A stretch of DNA of 6,570 nucleotides from Acidobacteriota bacterium. Lineage in GTDB: Bacteria; Acidobacteriota; Terriglobia; Acidiferrales; UBA7541. Below, piece after piece: positions 1-5,851 of this stretch. The position numbers were made by a program, and so were the translations under genes. The stretch lies in contig PMOV01000256.1 in the NCBI GenBank assembly GCA_003161195.1, forward strand, positions 2,314 through 8,883. Reading direction: 5' to 3'. Numbering within the stretch: the first letter of the stretch is position 1; every line of letters begins with the position of its first letter. Below the pieces are notes generated by a model that had not been told where the DNA came from, ran no database searches, and saw only the letters and a program-made list of their open reading frames with translations.

Positions 1-428
1 GCCGCTGCCACATCCTCGCTAATCGCCGGCTCCAGACTTCGCGCGTCATCACCCGATAGCGCCTCAGCCTTAAGCCCCAATCCGTGGTGCAACGCCACCA
101 CTGTGCTCAACTCTTCGATCGCGTGGCGCGACGAAAATGTCTCCAGCGTTCCCTTCGCGCGATATCCCACGGACTGCCCCGACGCCTCTTCCACCTGGGC
201 CACAAATTCGGGATACATCGCCAAACTCGCTTGCCCCAGCGCGACCAGTGGCAGCATCGCCGAATTCTCCGGCGCCGGAGACAAGATCCCGGCCCCTGCC
301 CAGGATGCTTCCTTGCCCGGCTCCCCGGCGTCAAAAATCCCGACGCGCAACCCGGCACGCGCCAATTCCCAGCCAATCGTCGCCCCGATCAGCCCGGCAC
401 CGGCAATGGCCACATCAAAAGCCTTCAT
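1..428 (-). CDS. thiO: ThiO-like glycine oxidase / FAD-dependent D-amino-acid oxidase family, N-terminal part (runs off the window)
   Basis: 142 complete codons of a protein that continues past base 1. Residues 5-15 form the first Rossmann beta strand and dinucleotide loop, with GxGxxG at 10-15 (GAGLIG). An acidic residue (D33) ends the second strand, where the adenosine ribose of FAD is bound. The stretch at 41-51 (ASWAGAGILSP) is characteristic of the glycine oxidase/DAO family, as is the later Y89-R-A-K-G-T segment. ThiO enzymes oxidatively deaminate glycine to iminoglycine for thiamine thiazole synthesis in the cytoplasm. The family assignment is strong, but the exact substrate is inferred because the catalytic C-terminal half is missing. 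The ATG at 428 is the natural start because the Rossmann strand begins four residues later; a GGGA lies about 5 nt upstream. It is the last visible gene of the minus-strand operon, 33 nt after the lipoprotein stop. No thiS or thiG is visible to confirm a thiamine role. Confidence 0.85.
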   Translation of the reverse strand, partial: MKAFDVAIAGAGLIGATIGWELARAGLRVGIFDAGEPGKEASWAGAGILSPAPENSAMLPLVALGQASLAMYPEFVAQVEEASGQSVGYRAKGTLETFSSRHAIEELSTVVALHHGLGLKAEALSGDDARSLEPAISEDVAA

Positions 429-442
429 TGGTATCCCGGCCT

Positions 443-457
443 CGTCGTTTCGCGACG
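443..457 (-). other. Small inverted repeat in the lipoprotein-thiO gap
   Basis: Within the 33-nt gap between the lipoprotein stop and the thiO start, CGTCG and CGACG form a perfect 5-bp stem around a 5-nt loop. In the transcript it would lie just ahead of the thiO ribosome binding region. No T-run follows, so it is not an intrinsic terminator. It might modestly affect RNA processing or translation of thiO, or be chance in GC-rich sequence. Confidence 0.25.
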
Positions 458-461
458 GTGG

Positions 462-1106
462 TCATGGTTGCAGCGACTTCGCCAGCTCTTCCGACAGTAG
501 CTGCGCCTTCCGCGCCAGGGTTTGCGCACTGGTCCAGTCCCCAGTTGCCGCCGCCGCGCGCGCATCCGCCATAAACCCGCTGATTTTCGAGGCCATATCC
601 GTCTGTGCGGCATTGAGCGTCTTCCCGCGTGCCGCTTCGATCCCGTGCTCGGCCGCTGCCAGGCTGGCGTTGGTCTCCGCCTGCGCGGTGCTGGACTCTG
701 CCACGCTCAACTGTGGCGCCACAAAGGGTATCTGCGGTTTGCTCGGTTCCGGCGCCGCGGGCTGCGGTGTGGCCACCCGTGGTCGCGCCGGCCGCTCAGA
801 CGCGTTCAAAGGAGCTGGTGCGGGCAACTCCAGTTGCAACTCAGCAGGCTCTTCGAGCTCCGGCTCAGCGGAATCGCCCGTCGTCGCGCGCGGCTGCGGA
901 ACCCGCGGATGTACCACCGACGCCGTCTGCCAATGCACCGTTGGCCGCTTGCGCTCCGCGCAACCGCCAACGATGAGCGCAAGCAGCAAGGCGGCCACCA
1001 CCGCTTCGCAGCGCAAAACCTTTGTCGGCGTCAACGCGAACTGCGGCCTACCGGAGCAGGCTCCGCTGTTCGTCAGCTGCTCCGACCGGGCTGGGGTGTC
1101 GGTCAT
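462..1106 (-). CDS. Hypothetical proline/alanine-rich lipoprotein
   Basis: 214 residues; I do not recognise a named family. A hydrophobic segment at about 35-48 ends in a lipobox (VGGC, Cys49), so the protein should be exported, lipidated and anchored in a membrane, probably facing the periplasm. Residues 51-135 are a low-complexity linker rich in Pro, Ala and Glu. Residues 136-212 look mostly alpha-helical, with a TPR-like pattern near the end (GDW..A..LARKAQLLSEEL). The ATG at 1106 lies 2 nt after the kinase stop codon, which suggests translational coupling. From that start, however, about 30 residues precede the hydrophobic core, long for a lipoprotein signal peptide. A TTG at residue 31, preceded by AAAGG, would give a conventional short signal, so the true start is uncertain. 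Its position directly behind the sensor kinase suggests co-expression, possibly as an envelope accessory, but this is only context. Confidence 0.7.
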   Translation of the reverse strand: MTDTPARSEQLTNSGACSGRPQFALTPTKVLRCEAVVAALLLALIVGGCAERKRPTVHWQTASVVHPRVPQPRATTGDSAEPELEEPAELQLELPAPAPLNASERPARPRVATPQPAAPEPSKPQIPFVAPQLSVAESSTAQAETNASLAAAEHGIEAARGKTLNAAQTDMASKISGFMADARAAAATGDWTSAQTLARKAQLLSEELAKSLQP

Positions 1107-1108
1107 AG

Positions 1109-2968
1109 CTACGCCGCTAGAGGTAGTTCAATACGGAACGTTGTGCCGCGTCCTACCTCCGAGGTGAAGTCTATCGAACCGTTGTGCAGCTGCACAATGC
1201 GGAAGGTGCTGGCCAGCCCGATGCCGCTGCCGCCCGGACGCGTGGTAAAGAAGAGCTGGAAAATTTTCTGCCGATTTTCCGGAGAAATTCCGCGCCCCGT
1301 ATCGCCCACCGCAATCTCTGCCATGTCGCCGCGCCGGCTCAGCACCACGCGCAACTGCCCGCCTTCCGGCATGGCGTCGATGGCGTTGAGCACCAGATTC
1401 AGCACCGCCTGCTGCAGCAGCGCGCGGTCCACATAAACTTCCGGCACGTCGATGGGCAACAGTTGCGCCACCTGCACGTTGGCCTTCTGGAACTGCGGCT
1501 GCGCAATCTCCAGCACCTCGCGGAGCAGCTCCGGCAAATGCGTGGCTTCCAGGCGAATCTCCATCGGCCGCGTGAAATCCAGGAAGCGTTTCACGACCGC
1601 GTCCAGGCGGTCGATCTCCTTGTCCAGCACCTGCACGGCCTGCCAGGCATTGCTCTCGGGTTCCAGCGGAACGGATTCCTTCAGGTTCTCGAGCCACAGC
1701 CGCATGGAATTCAGCGGATTCTTTACTTCGTGCGCCACGCCCGCGGTGATGCGGCCCAGCGCCGCGAGCCGCTCGCTCACCTGCAGTTGTGTGTTGATGC
1801 TCTCCAATGAATCGAGGTCGCGCAGGGTCACCAGCGCGCCCATGCGTTCGCCGTCTTCCTGAATGGCCTGTACGCTCACGCCGACGCGGCGTGGTCCGTC
1901 CGGCGTTTGCAGCTCGGTTTCAGACGCCACTTCGCTCAGCTCCTCGCCATCGCCGAGCCGCAGCGCCGCGCGCAACGGGTGGCCTGGCGGAAAGATCTCC
2001 GTCACGCGCCGACCCAGCAGTTGGCCGGATTGCGCCCCAAGAAACTTTTCCGCCGCCGGACTGATCATCACCGCGCGCGCGTCGCGTGTGAAGAGCAGTA
2101 AGCCGTCTTCGAGACCGGTCATCACGGAGTTCATGTTCTCGCGCAGCGTGCTGAAAATCTCATGCACCCCGCGCAGTTGCTGGCCGACTTGCGAGATCTT
2201 GCGGCTGACCTGGCCCAGTTCGTCGCCGGGTCCGCCAAAACGTATATCGTCCGGACCGGGCGCGTCGTATTGGCCGGCGGAGATGCGGTCCAGTTGCGCG
2301 GAGATGTTGGCAATCGGCGCGAGCGCAGCGCGCGAAACAACCGCCGCCAGCAGCGTGGAAATGATCAAGGCCAACAGCACAATCGTGCCGGCGCGCAGCA
2401 AGCCATCCTTGATTTCGTCCAGAATAAAGCCCGAAGCCAGCACGATGCGCACCTCGCCGAAGGGCTTGTTGTCCAAATCGAAGCGGAAGTCATGTTCGTA
2501 AAGGCGGGAAGCGCCCCGCAACACCTTGACTTGATGCAGCAGGCCGCGTTGCACCAGTTGCGTCATCGGCGTGCGCCGCGCCAGAAACGTTCCTTGCAAA
2601 TTTTTATCGCTGGAAATGAGCACGATGCCTTGCTCATCGGTGATGGAGACTTCGTAGATCAGCGACGAGCGGTCCGCCGCGGCGAGTTGCGCCTGCAAGC
2701 CCTCATTGATTTCCAGCGCGTGGCGAACGTAATCGTGAATGTCGTCGGGAGAGGTCGAATAGGGACGCAGGTCGCGGTGCGCGGCGTCGGTGATGGCGTT
2801 CTGCACGCCGATGAAGACGTTATGCGCCATGTCCCTGGCGTTTTTGTCCGTCTCCTGCAACACCTGCTGCAGCAACTGGCCCAGGAAGACCAGCGAAAGA
2901 ACCGCCACCACGAGGAACACTAGCGAGGTCATCACCAGCGTCAGTTTTGTGCGCAGCCGCAACTGCAT
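1109..2968 (-). CDS. Membrane-bound sensor histidine kinase with Cache-like sensor, HAMP, PAS, HisKA and HATPase domains (NtrB/AtoS/ZraS type)
   Basis: 619 residues. A transmembrane helix at about 9-30 and a second at about 192-212 enclose a roughly 150-residue extracytoplasmic domain. Its YEVSITDEQGIVLISSD segment (105-121) is typical of Cache/PAS-like ligand sensors. A HAMP linker (about 210-265) and a cytoplasmic PAS domain (about 272-388) follow. HisKA carries the phosphoacceptor in AHEVKNPL (His413). The ATPase domain has an N box (N524, N528), G1 (DTGRG, 556-560), an F box near 570-574 and G2 (GGSGIGLA, 579-586), so the enzyme appears fully competent. It should autophosphorylate on His413 and pass phosphate to Asp69 of the regulator encoded just upstream. 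The frame stays open to 3232, but those codons overlap the regulator gene and look nothing like a kinase. The ATG at 2968, with GGAG 8 nt upstream and a transmembrane helix following at once, is the right start. The ligand is unknown. Confidence 0.93.
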   Translation of the reverse strand: MQLRLRTKLTLVMTSLVFLVVAVLSLVFLGQLLQQVLQETDKNARDMAHNVFIGVQNAITDAAHRDLRPYSTSPDDIHDYVRHALEINEGLQAQLAAADRSSLIYEVSITDEQGIVLISSDKNLQGTFLARRTPMTQLVQRGLLHQVKVLRGASRLYEHDFRFDLDNKPFGEVRIVLASGFILDEIKDGLLRAGTIVLLALIISTLLAAVVSRAALAPIANISAQLDRISAGQYDAPGPDDIRFGGPGDELGQVSRKISQVGQQLRGVHEIFSTLRENMNSVMTGLEDGLLLFTRDARAVMISPAAEKFLGAQSGQLLGRRVTEIFPPGHPLRAALRLGDGEELSEVASETELQTPDGPRRVGVSVQAIQEDGERMGALVTLRDLDSLESINTQLQVSERLAALGRITAGVAHEVKNPLNSMRLWLENLKESVPLEPESNAWQAVQVLDKEIDRLDAVVKRFLDFTRPMEIRLEATHLPELLREVLEIAQPQFQKANVQVAQLLPIDVPEVYVDRALLQQAVLNLVLNAIDAMPEGGQLRVVLSRRGDMAEIAVGDTGRGISPENRQKIFQLFFTTRPGGSGIGLASTFRIVQLHNGSIDFTSEVGRGTTFRIELPLAA

Positions 2969-2973
2969 GCGGG

Positions 2974-4398
2974 TTACTCCGCCTCGGCGCGATCGCTGCC
3001 GTATTCTTTGAGTTTGTTGTGCAGGGTTTTGAGGCTGATGCCCAGCAGTTCCGCGGCGCGCGTCTTGTTGTTGCCGGTGGCGCCCAGCGTCTGCAGGATC
3101 AGTTCGCGTTCCATGGCATCGACGGTGGTGCCGACCGGGAATTTGATGGCGCCCAGATCGCTCGGCCCTTTGGCGGCGTTCTTGCCAAACTCCTCCGGCA
3201 GCGCCGAGCGGGTAATCAAATCCTTCTCGCACATGATGGAGGCGCGCTCCAGCACGTTGCGCAATTCGCGGATGTTGCCGGGCCAGGTGTGGCTCATGAA
3301 GATATCCATCACTTCGCTGCCCACACCGCGCACATGCTTGCCGTGTTTGGCGTTGACGTCGCGCAGGATGTGCTCGACGAGCAGCGGAATATCTTCCTTG
3401 TGGTCGCGCAGCGGCGGCAAATTAATGTGAAAGACATTCAGGCGGAAATAAAGATCCTGGCGGAGCACGCCGCTGGCCACGGCCTTCTCCGGATCCTTGT
3501 TGGTGGCCGCGAGTACGCGCACGTCCACCGGTGTTTCGACTTTGCTGCCCAGGCGCCGCACTTTGCGGTCTTCCAGCACGCGCAGCAGCTTGGCTTGCGT
3601 GGGCGCGGGCATCTCGCCGATTTCGTCCAGCAGCAGCGTGCCGCCATCCGCCAACTCGAAGCAGCCGATGCGGCGCTCCGCCGCGCCGGTGAAGGCGCCG
3701 CGTTCGTGGCCGAAAATTTCGCTTTCCATCAGCGATTCGGGAATTGCCGAACAGTTGATGGCCACGAAGGGGCCATTGGCGCGGTTGGAGAGTTGGTGCA
3801 CGGTGCGCGCCACGATCTCCTTGCCGGAGCCGGTCTCGCCGGTGATCAGCACGGACGCGGAACTGGGGGCGGCCATTTCCACCACGCGCATCACATCCTG
3901 CATGGGCTTCGACGCGCCGACCATCTCGCCGATGCGGCCGGCCTCGCGCAACTGCCGCTGCAAGACCACGAGCCGCCGCGAATCGCGTGCTTTGCTTAAC
4001 GCGCGGTCCAGCAGCGCGCGCAGCACCGGCCCCTTCAGCGGCTTTTCGATGTACCAGAACGCGCCGGCCTCAATAGCGGCCACGGCACGCTCTTCGCTGC
4101 CCTTGCCGGTGATGATGATGGCCGGCACATCCAGCAGTTCGTCGCCGAGCTGCTTCAGCAGGTCGAGGCCGTTCATGCCGGGAAGTTCCACGTCGGCGAT
4201 GATGCTGTCTGGCTGATAGCTGGCGAATTTTGCGAGCGCGTCTTCCGCCGTGGCCACGCCCAGCGTGTCGCAGCCCCAGCGCTGCAGCAGTTGTTCATAG
4301 CCGCGCCGCGCGTTGTCTTCATCCTCGACGATCAGCACGCGGTCCCGCCGCTCCTGCGTCTCTAGTCCGCGTACCGCCGCTCGCGCTTCTTCCGCCAT
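2974..4398 (-). CDS. Sigma54-dependent response regulator of the NtrC family (receiver, AAA+, Fis-type HTH)
   Basis: 474 residues, the normal size for this family. The receiver domain (about 20-135) has the acidic pair E25/D26, phosphoacceptor Asp69 (ADVELPGMNG), Thr97 and Lys119 (EKP). The central AAA+ domain (about 160-385) has Walker A GETGSGKE (187-194), an intact sigma54-contacting GAFTGA loop (234-239), Walker B LLLDE (D258/E259), R319 in the DLYFRLNVF region and the WPGNIREL sensor-II motif (372-379). The C-terminal Fis-like helix-turn-helix spans about 428-468. Phosphorylated, it should oligomerise on an upstream enhancer and use ATP to open sigma54 promoters. The frame is open to 4554, but the start at 4398 is chosen because GGCGGA lies 6 nt upstream, the receiver begins soon after, and a sigma70-like promoter lies inside the would-be extension. 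It is first in the operon, before its cognate kinase. The target genes cannot be read from the sequence. Confidence 0.95.
   Translation of the reverse strand: MAEEARAAVRGLETQERRDRVLIVEDEDNARRGYEQLLQRWGCDTLGVATAEDALAKFASYQPDSIIADVELPGMNGLDLLKQLGDELLDVPAIIITGKGSEERAVAAIEAGAFWYIEKPLKGPVLRALLDRALSKARDSRRLVVLQRQLREAGRIGEMVGASKPMQDVMRVVEMAAPSSASVLITGETGSGKEIVARTVHQLSNRANGPFVAINCSAIPESLMESEIFGHERGAFTGAAERRIGCFELADGGTLLLDEIGEMPAPTQAKLLRVLEDRKVRRLGSKVETPVDVRVLAATNKDPEKAVASGVLRQDLYFRLNVFHINLPPLRDHKEDIPLLVEHILRDVNAKHGKHVRGVGSEVMDIFMSHTWPGNIRELRNVLERASIMCEKDLITRSALPEEFGKNAAKGPSDLGAIKFPVGTTVDAMERELILQTLGATGNNKTRAAELLGISLKTLHNKLKEYGSDRAEAE
2977..2980 (-). promoter_or_regulatory. Ribosome binding site of the sensor kinase
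   Basis: GGAG lies 8 nt before the ATG at 2968 and overlaps the last codons of the response regulator gene, whose TAA is at 2976-2974. It decides the kinase start against the longer open frame and implies that regulator and kinase are translated from one message, with reinitiation or coupling across the 5-nt gap. Confidence 0.65.
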
Positions 4399-4404
4399 CA
4401 AAGT

Positions 4405-4410
4405 TCCGCC
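4405..4410 (-). promoter_or_regulatory. Ribosome binding site of the response regulator
   Basis: GGCGGA, preceded by an A-rich stretch, lies 6 nt before the ATG at 4398. It supports that start rather than the ATG at 4554. A TTG directly precedes the ATG and could be used as an alternative first codon. Confidence 0.55.
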
Positions 4411-4438
4411 TTTTTCTGTACGAATCGTCGTGTACCTG

Positions 4439-4467
4439 ACTCTAACAAGGTCGAAACCGCTTGCCAA
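4439..4467 (-). promoter_or_regulatory. Candidate sigma70-type promoter of the regulator-kinase operon
   Basis: On the minus strand TTGGCA (4467-4462, 5 of 6 to TTGACA) is separated by exactly 17 nt from TAGAGT (4444-4439, 4 of 6 to TATAAT). Transcription would begin near 4432, giving a leader of about 34 nt with the ribosome binding site in the right place. The same bases resemble a sigma54 -24 element (TTGGCA), but the -12 position reads CG instead of GC, so the sigma70 reading is preferred. Confidence 0.55.
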
Positions 4468-4696
4468 GGTTAAGAGACTCGCCATCTGCGACGAGCTCCC
4501 AGCAGGAAGCGGCTGTTTACGCGCGCGAATCTTTTCCGGGTGCAACGTAACCAAAACGGTAAGCCACGCGGTCTAATGGGTTGTAGCGTGTTCGACGGGC
4601 CCTGAATTCCAAAACATCTTTTAAGGCTATCTCTTCATATCCGCCATGCAAGCTGGCGTTGCAAAGTAGAGGATTGGTACGGGTGTATCTGCTCGC

Positions 4697-4700
4697 GAGG
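4697..4700 (+). promoter_or_regulatory. Ribosome binding site of the glycine-rich lipoprotein
   Basis: GAGG lies 6 nt before the ATG at 4707. It favours this start over the in-frame ATG at 4659, which would put 16 extra residues ahead of a signal peptide that is already complete. Confidence 0.55.
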
Positions 4701-4706
4701 TCAGCC

Positions 4707-5729
4707 ATGAACGATCAGAAGCGCATTCTACTCCCCAACGCGAGACGTGCCGCTTTTGCTGCCGTTTTAGCGCTCGCCCCACTCCTGTCGTTGAGCGGAT
4801 GCACGGCCATCAAGGTGAAGCTAGGTATGCGGGTGTACCTGGCGAAAACCAACGTGACCGCCATGCAAGTGAGCCTACCGAAAGGCCCGGCCATCGCACC
4901 AGGAGAGAGGCTCGGCCTGGTGGTGAATTTCACGCAGCCGAATGGCAAGCCGCTGGTTACGGAAGGACAAGGCAAAGGAAAAGTCCTGTGGAAGGATCTT
5001 ACGGTGACGCCGACCGTAGTCACCGCAGACCAGAAAGGCAACATCACGCTGCCGCACGATCCGCGGAAGAGCGATGGCAAGACGGCGCACGTGGCCATCA
5101 CCGCGCCCAGTCATCCGGACCTGCACGCGGAACTCGATATCCCCATCACGTACGACTACAACTTCGTCGCGAATTTTTCCGGCGCGCCCGGTGCAAGCGG
5201 TTCTAGCGGCTCCGATGGAATGGCTGGTTCTTCCGGCAGCTCTGGCTCGATCGATCCGAACAATCCGTCGCCTGGCGGGAACGGTGGAAACGGAACCAAC
5301 GGATCCGATGGTGGAGATGGCGGACCCGGCGGAGACGCGCCCGCGGTGACGGTGATGATCACGCTGCGGCCCGGCGCGCACAGCCTTCTGCAAGCGAGTG
5401 TTACCGCCGCGGGCAAACGCCGCCTCTATCTCATCGATCCGCAGGGCGGCGCGTTGTCGGTGCTGGCGGACGGCGGGCCGGGAGGCGCAGGGGGCAGAGG
5501 GGGCAGAGGCGGCGCTGGCGGCGCTGGCGGTTCGGGTTCGCCCAGCGGCAGCAGCGGAAGCAGCGGATCGGATGGACGCAACGGCTTCGATGGCTCTCCC
5601 GGCAAAGCCGGAAGCATCACCGTCACCTATGACCCATCGGCCAAGCCGTACTTGACCGCCATCCACACCTCCAACCGCGGGGGCCCGCAGCCCGTGTTCA
5701 TTGAAGCGCCAGTAGCTGCGCTGTGGTGA
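4707..5729 (+). CDS. Lipoprotein with collagen-like Gly-X-Y / Gly-Gly-X repeat blocks
   Basis: 340 residues, no named family recognised. The signal peptide has a positive n-region (K5, R6, R13, R14), a hydrophobic core at 15-28 and a lipobox LSGC, giving lipidated Cys32, so the protein should be anchored in the cell envelope. Residues 33-157 are non-repetitive, with alternating polar/hydrophobic stretches suggesting a beta-rich, Ig-like domain (for example 65-78, 97-117, 126-150). Four runs of uninterrupted glycine triplets follow: 159-179 (7 triplets), 190-210 (7), 256-279 (8) and 281-301 (7). A short beta-like segment (212-254) separates the second and third runs, and a single inserted Ser280 the last two. 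The tail 303-340 is again non-repetitive. Proline is sparse and many triplets are Gly-Gly-X, so the blocks could form a collagen-like triple helix or a polyglycine-II bundle. A structural or surface role is inferred. It is divergent from the two-component operon. Confidence 0.85.
   Translation: MNDQKRILLPNARRAAFAAVLALAPLLSLSGCTAIKVKLGMRVYLAKTNVTAMQVSLPKGPAIAPGERLGLVVNFTQPNGKPLVTEGQGKGKVLWKDLTVTPTVVTADQKGNITLPHDPRKSDGKTAHVAITAPSHPDLHAELDIPITYDYNFVANFSGAPGASGSSGSDGMAGSSGSSGSIDPNNPSPGGNGGNGTNGSDGGDGGPGGDAPAVTVMITLRPGAHSLLQASVTAAGKRRLYLIDPQGGALSVLADGGPGGAGGRGGRGGAGGAGGSGSPSGSSGSSGSDGRNGFDGSPGKAGSITVTYDPSAKPYLTAIHTSNRGGPQPVFIEAPVAALW
5181..5246 (+). repeat. Gly-X-Y repeat block 1
   Basis: Seven consecutive in-register glycine triplets plus a final glycine (residues 159-180), reading GAP GAS GSS GSD GMA GSS. 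The X and Y positions are mostly Ser, Asp and Ala. Confidence 0.9.
5274..5336 (+). repeat. Gly-Gly-X repeat block 2
   Basis: Seven consecutive glycine triplets (residues 190-210) with glycine at every third position, five of them Gly-Gly-X. The X residues are Asn, Asp and Pro. Confidence 0.9.
5472..5612 (+). repeat. Gly-Gly-X / Gly-X-Y repeat block 3
   Basis: Eight triplets (residues 256-279, mainly Gly-Gly-X with Ala, Arg, Pro or Ser), a one-residue interruption at Ser280, then seven further triplets and a closing glycine (281-302). At the DNA level it contains exact 9-nt tandem duplications at 5490-5507 and 5508-5525. Confidence 0.9.
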
Positions 5730-5783
5730 AACGCGGATTTGTCCACATCAGTTGTTCGGAGTCCGCACTTTTGTGATAGAACG

Positions 5784-5797
5784 GCGTGAACTCACGC
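5784..5797. promoter_or_regulatory. Perfect inverted repeat, possible operator
   Basis: GCGTGA and TCACGC form perfect 6-nt arms around a 2-nt centre in the 122-nt gap between the lipoprotein and the membrane-protein gene. It is short enough to bind a dimeric regulator. No T-run follows, so it is not an intrinsic terminator. It coincides with the -35 region of the candidate promoter described at 5786-5814. Confidence 0.35.
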
Positions 5798-5814
5798 TTG
5801 CCGGTGCTATATGA
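5786..5814 (+). promoter_or_regulatory. Weak candidate promoter for the DUF2157-like gene
   Basis: An extended -10 (TG, one base, then TATATG at 5809-5814) stands 17 nt after a poor -35 (GTGAAC, 5786-5791, 3 of 6). Transcription would begin near 5821, leaving a leader of about 30 nt that contains the strong GGAGG. The weak -35 overlaid by the inverted repeat would suit an activated or repressed promoter. Confidence 0.3.
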
Positions 5815-5840
5815 ATCGTTGCGAACCGCGCAGCCTTGCT

Positions 5841-5845
5841 GGAGG
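5841..5845 (+). promoter_or_regulatory. Strong ribosome binding site
   Basis: GGAGG, 6 nt before the ATG at 5852. It is the best Shine-Dalgarno match in the window and fixes the start of the membrane-protein gene. Confidence 0.75.
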
Positions 5846-5851
5846 TGCCAG

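Larger units (their letters stand above)
4399..4706. other. Divergent intergenic region
   Basis: 308 nt between two divergently transcribed genes. It contains the minus-strand operon promoter (4467-4439) and regulator leader, plus the leader of the lipoprotein gene at 4707. I found no convincing sigma70 promoter for the plus-strand gene, no terminator, no clear long inverted repeat that would serve as an enhancer, and no RNA gene. Base composition is more AT-rich than the flanking genes (for example 4605-4640), as expected for a control region. Confidence 0.7.

Noticed and set aside
103..1167. Long plus-strand open frame (354 codons) antisense to the lipoprotein and oxidase genes
   Set aside because: Low-complexity Ala/Ser/Cys-rich translation without domains, opposite two well-supported genes. 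It is explained by GC-rich codon bias on the other strand.
2969..3232. N-terminal extension of the sensor kinase by 88 codons
   Set aside because: It lies wholly inside the regulator gene, is Arg/Gln/Gly-rich like a shadow frame, and would bury the first transmembrane helix. GGAG and ATG at 2968 give a normal start.
2947..3999. Long plus-strand open frame (350 codons) antisense to the NtrC-type regulator
   Set aside because: The opposite strand encodes an unmistakable receiver/AAA+/HTH protein. The antisense translation is His/Gln/Ala-rich with no recognisable motif and no good ribosome binding site.
4451..4467. Sigma54 promoter for the regulator operon (TTGGCA with TTTCGA)
   Set aside because: The essential -12 GC is CG here, while the same region fits a sigma70 promoter with 17-nt spacing.
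4399..4554. N-terminal extension of the response regulator by 52 codons
   Set aside because: It contains the best promoter of the window and would precede the receiver with unrelated sequence; a proper ribosome binding site supports 4398.
4517..4708. Small minus-strand open frame (63 codons) in the divergent intergenic region
   Set aside because: It begins on the antisense of the lipoprotein start codon, has no convincing ribosome binding site and no recognisable feature.
4875..5666. Minus-strand open frame opposite the glycine-rich lipoprotein
   Set aside because: Ala/Arg/Ser low-complexity mirror of the Gly codons; the plus strand has signal peptide, lipobox, ribosome binding site and triplet register.
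5730..5851. Intrinsic terminator after the collagen-like lipoprotein gene
   Set aside because: A 5-bp pairing (GCGGA with TCCGC) and the GCGTGA/TCACGC dyad exist, but neither forms a strong stem followed by a T-run.
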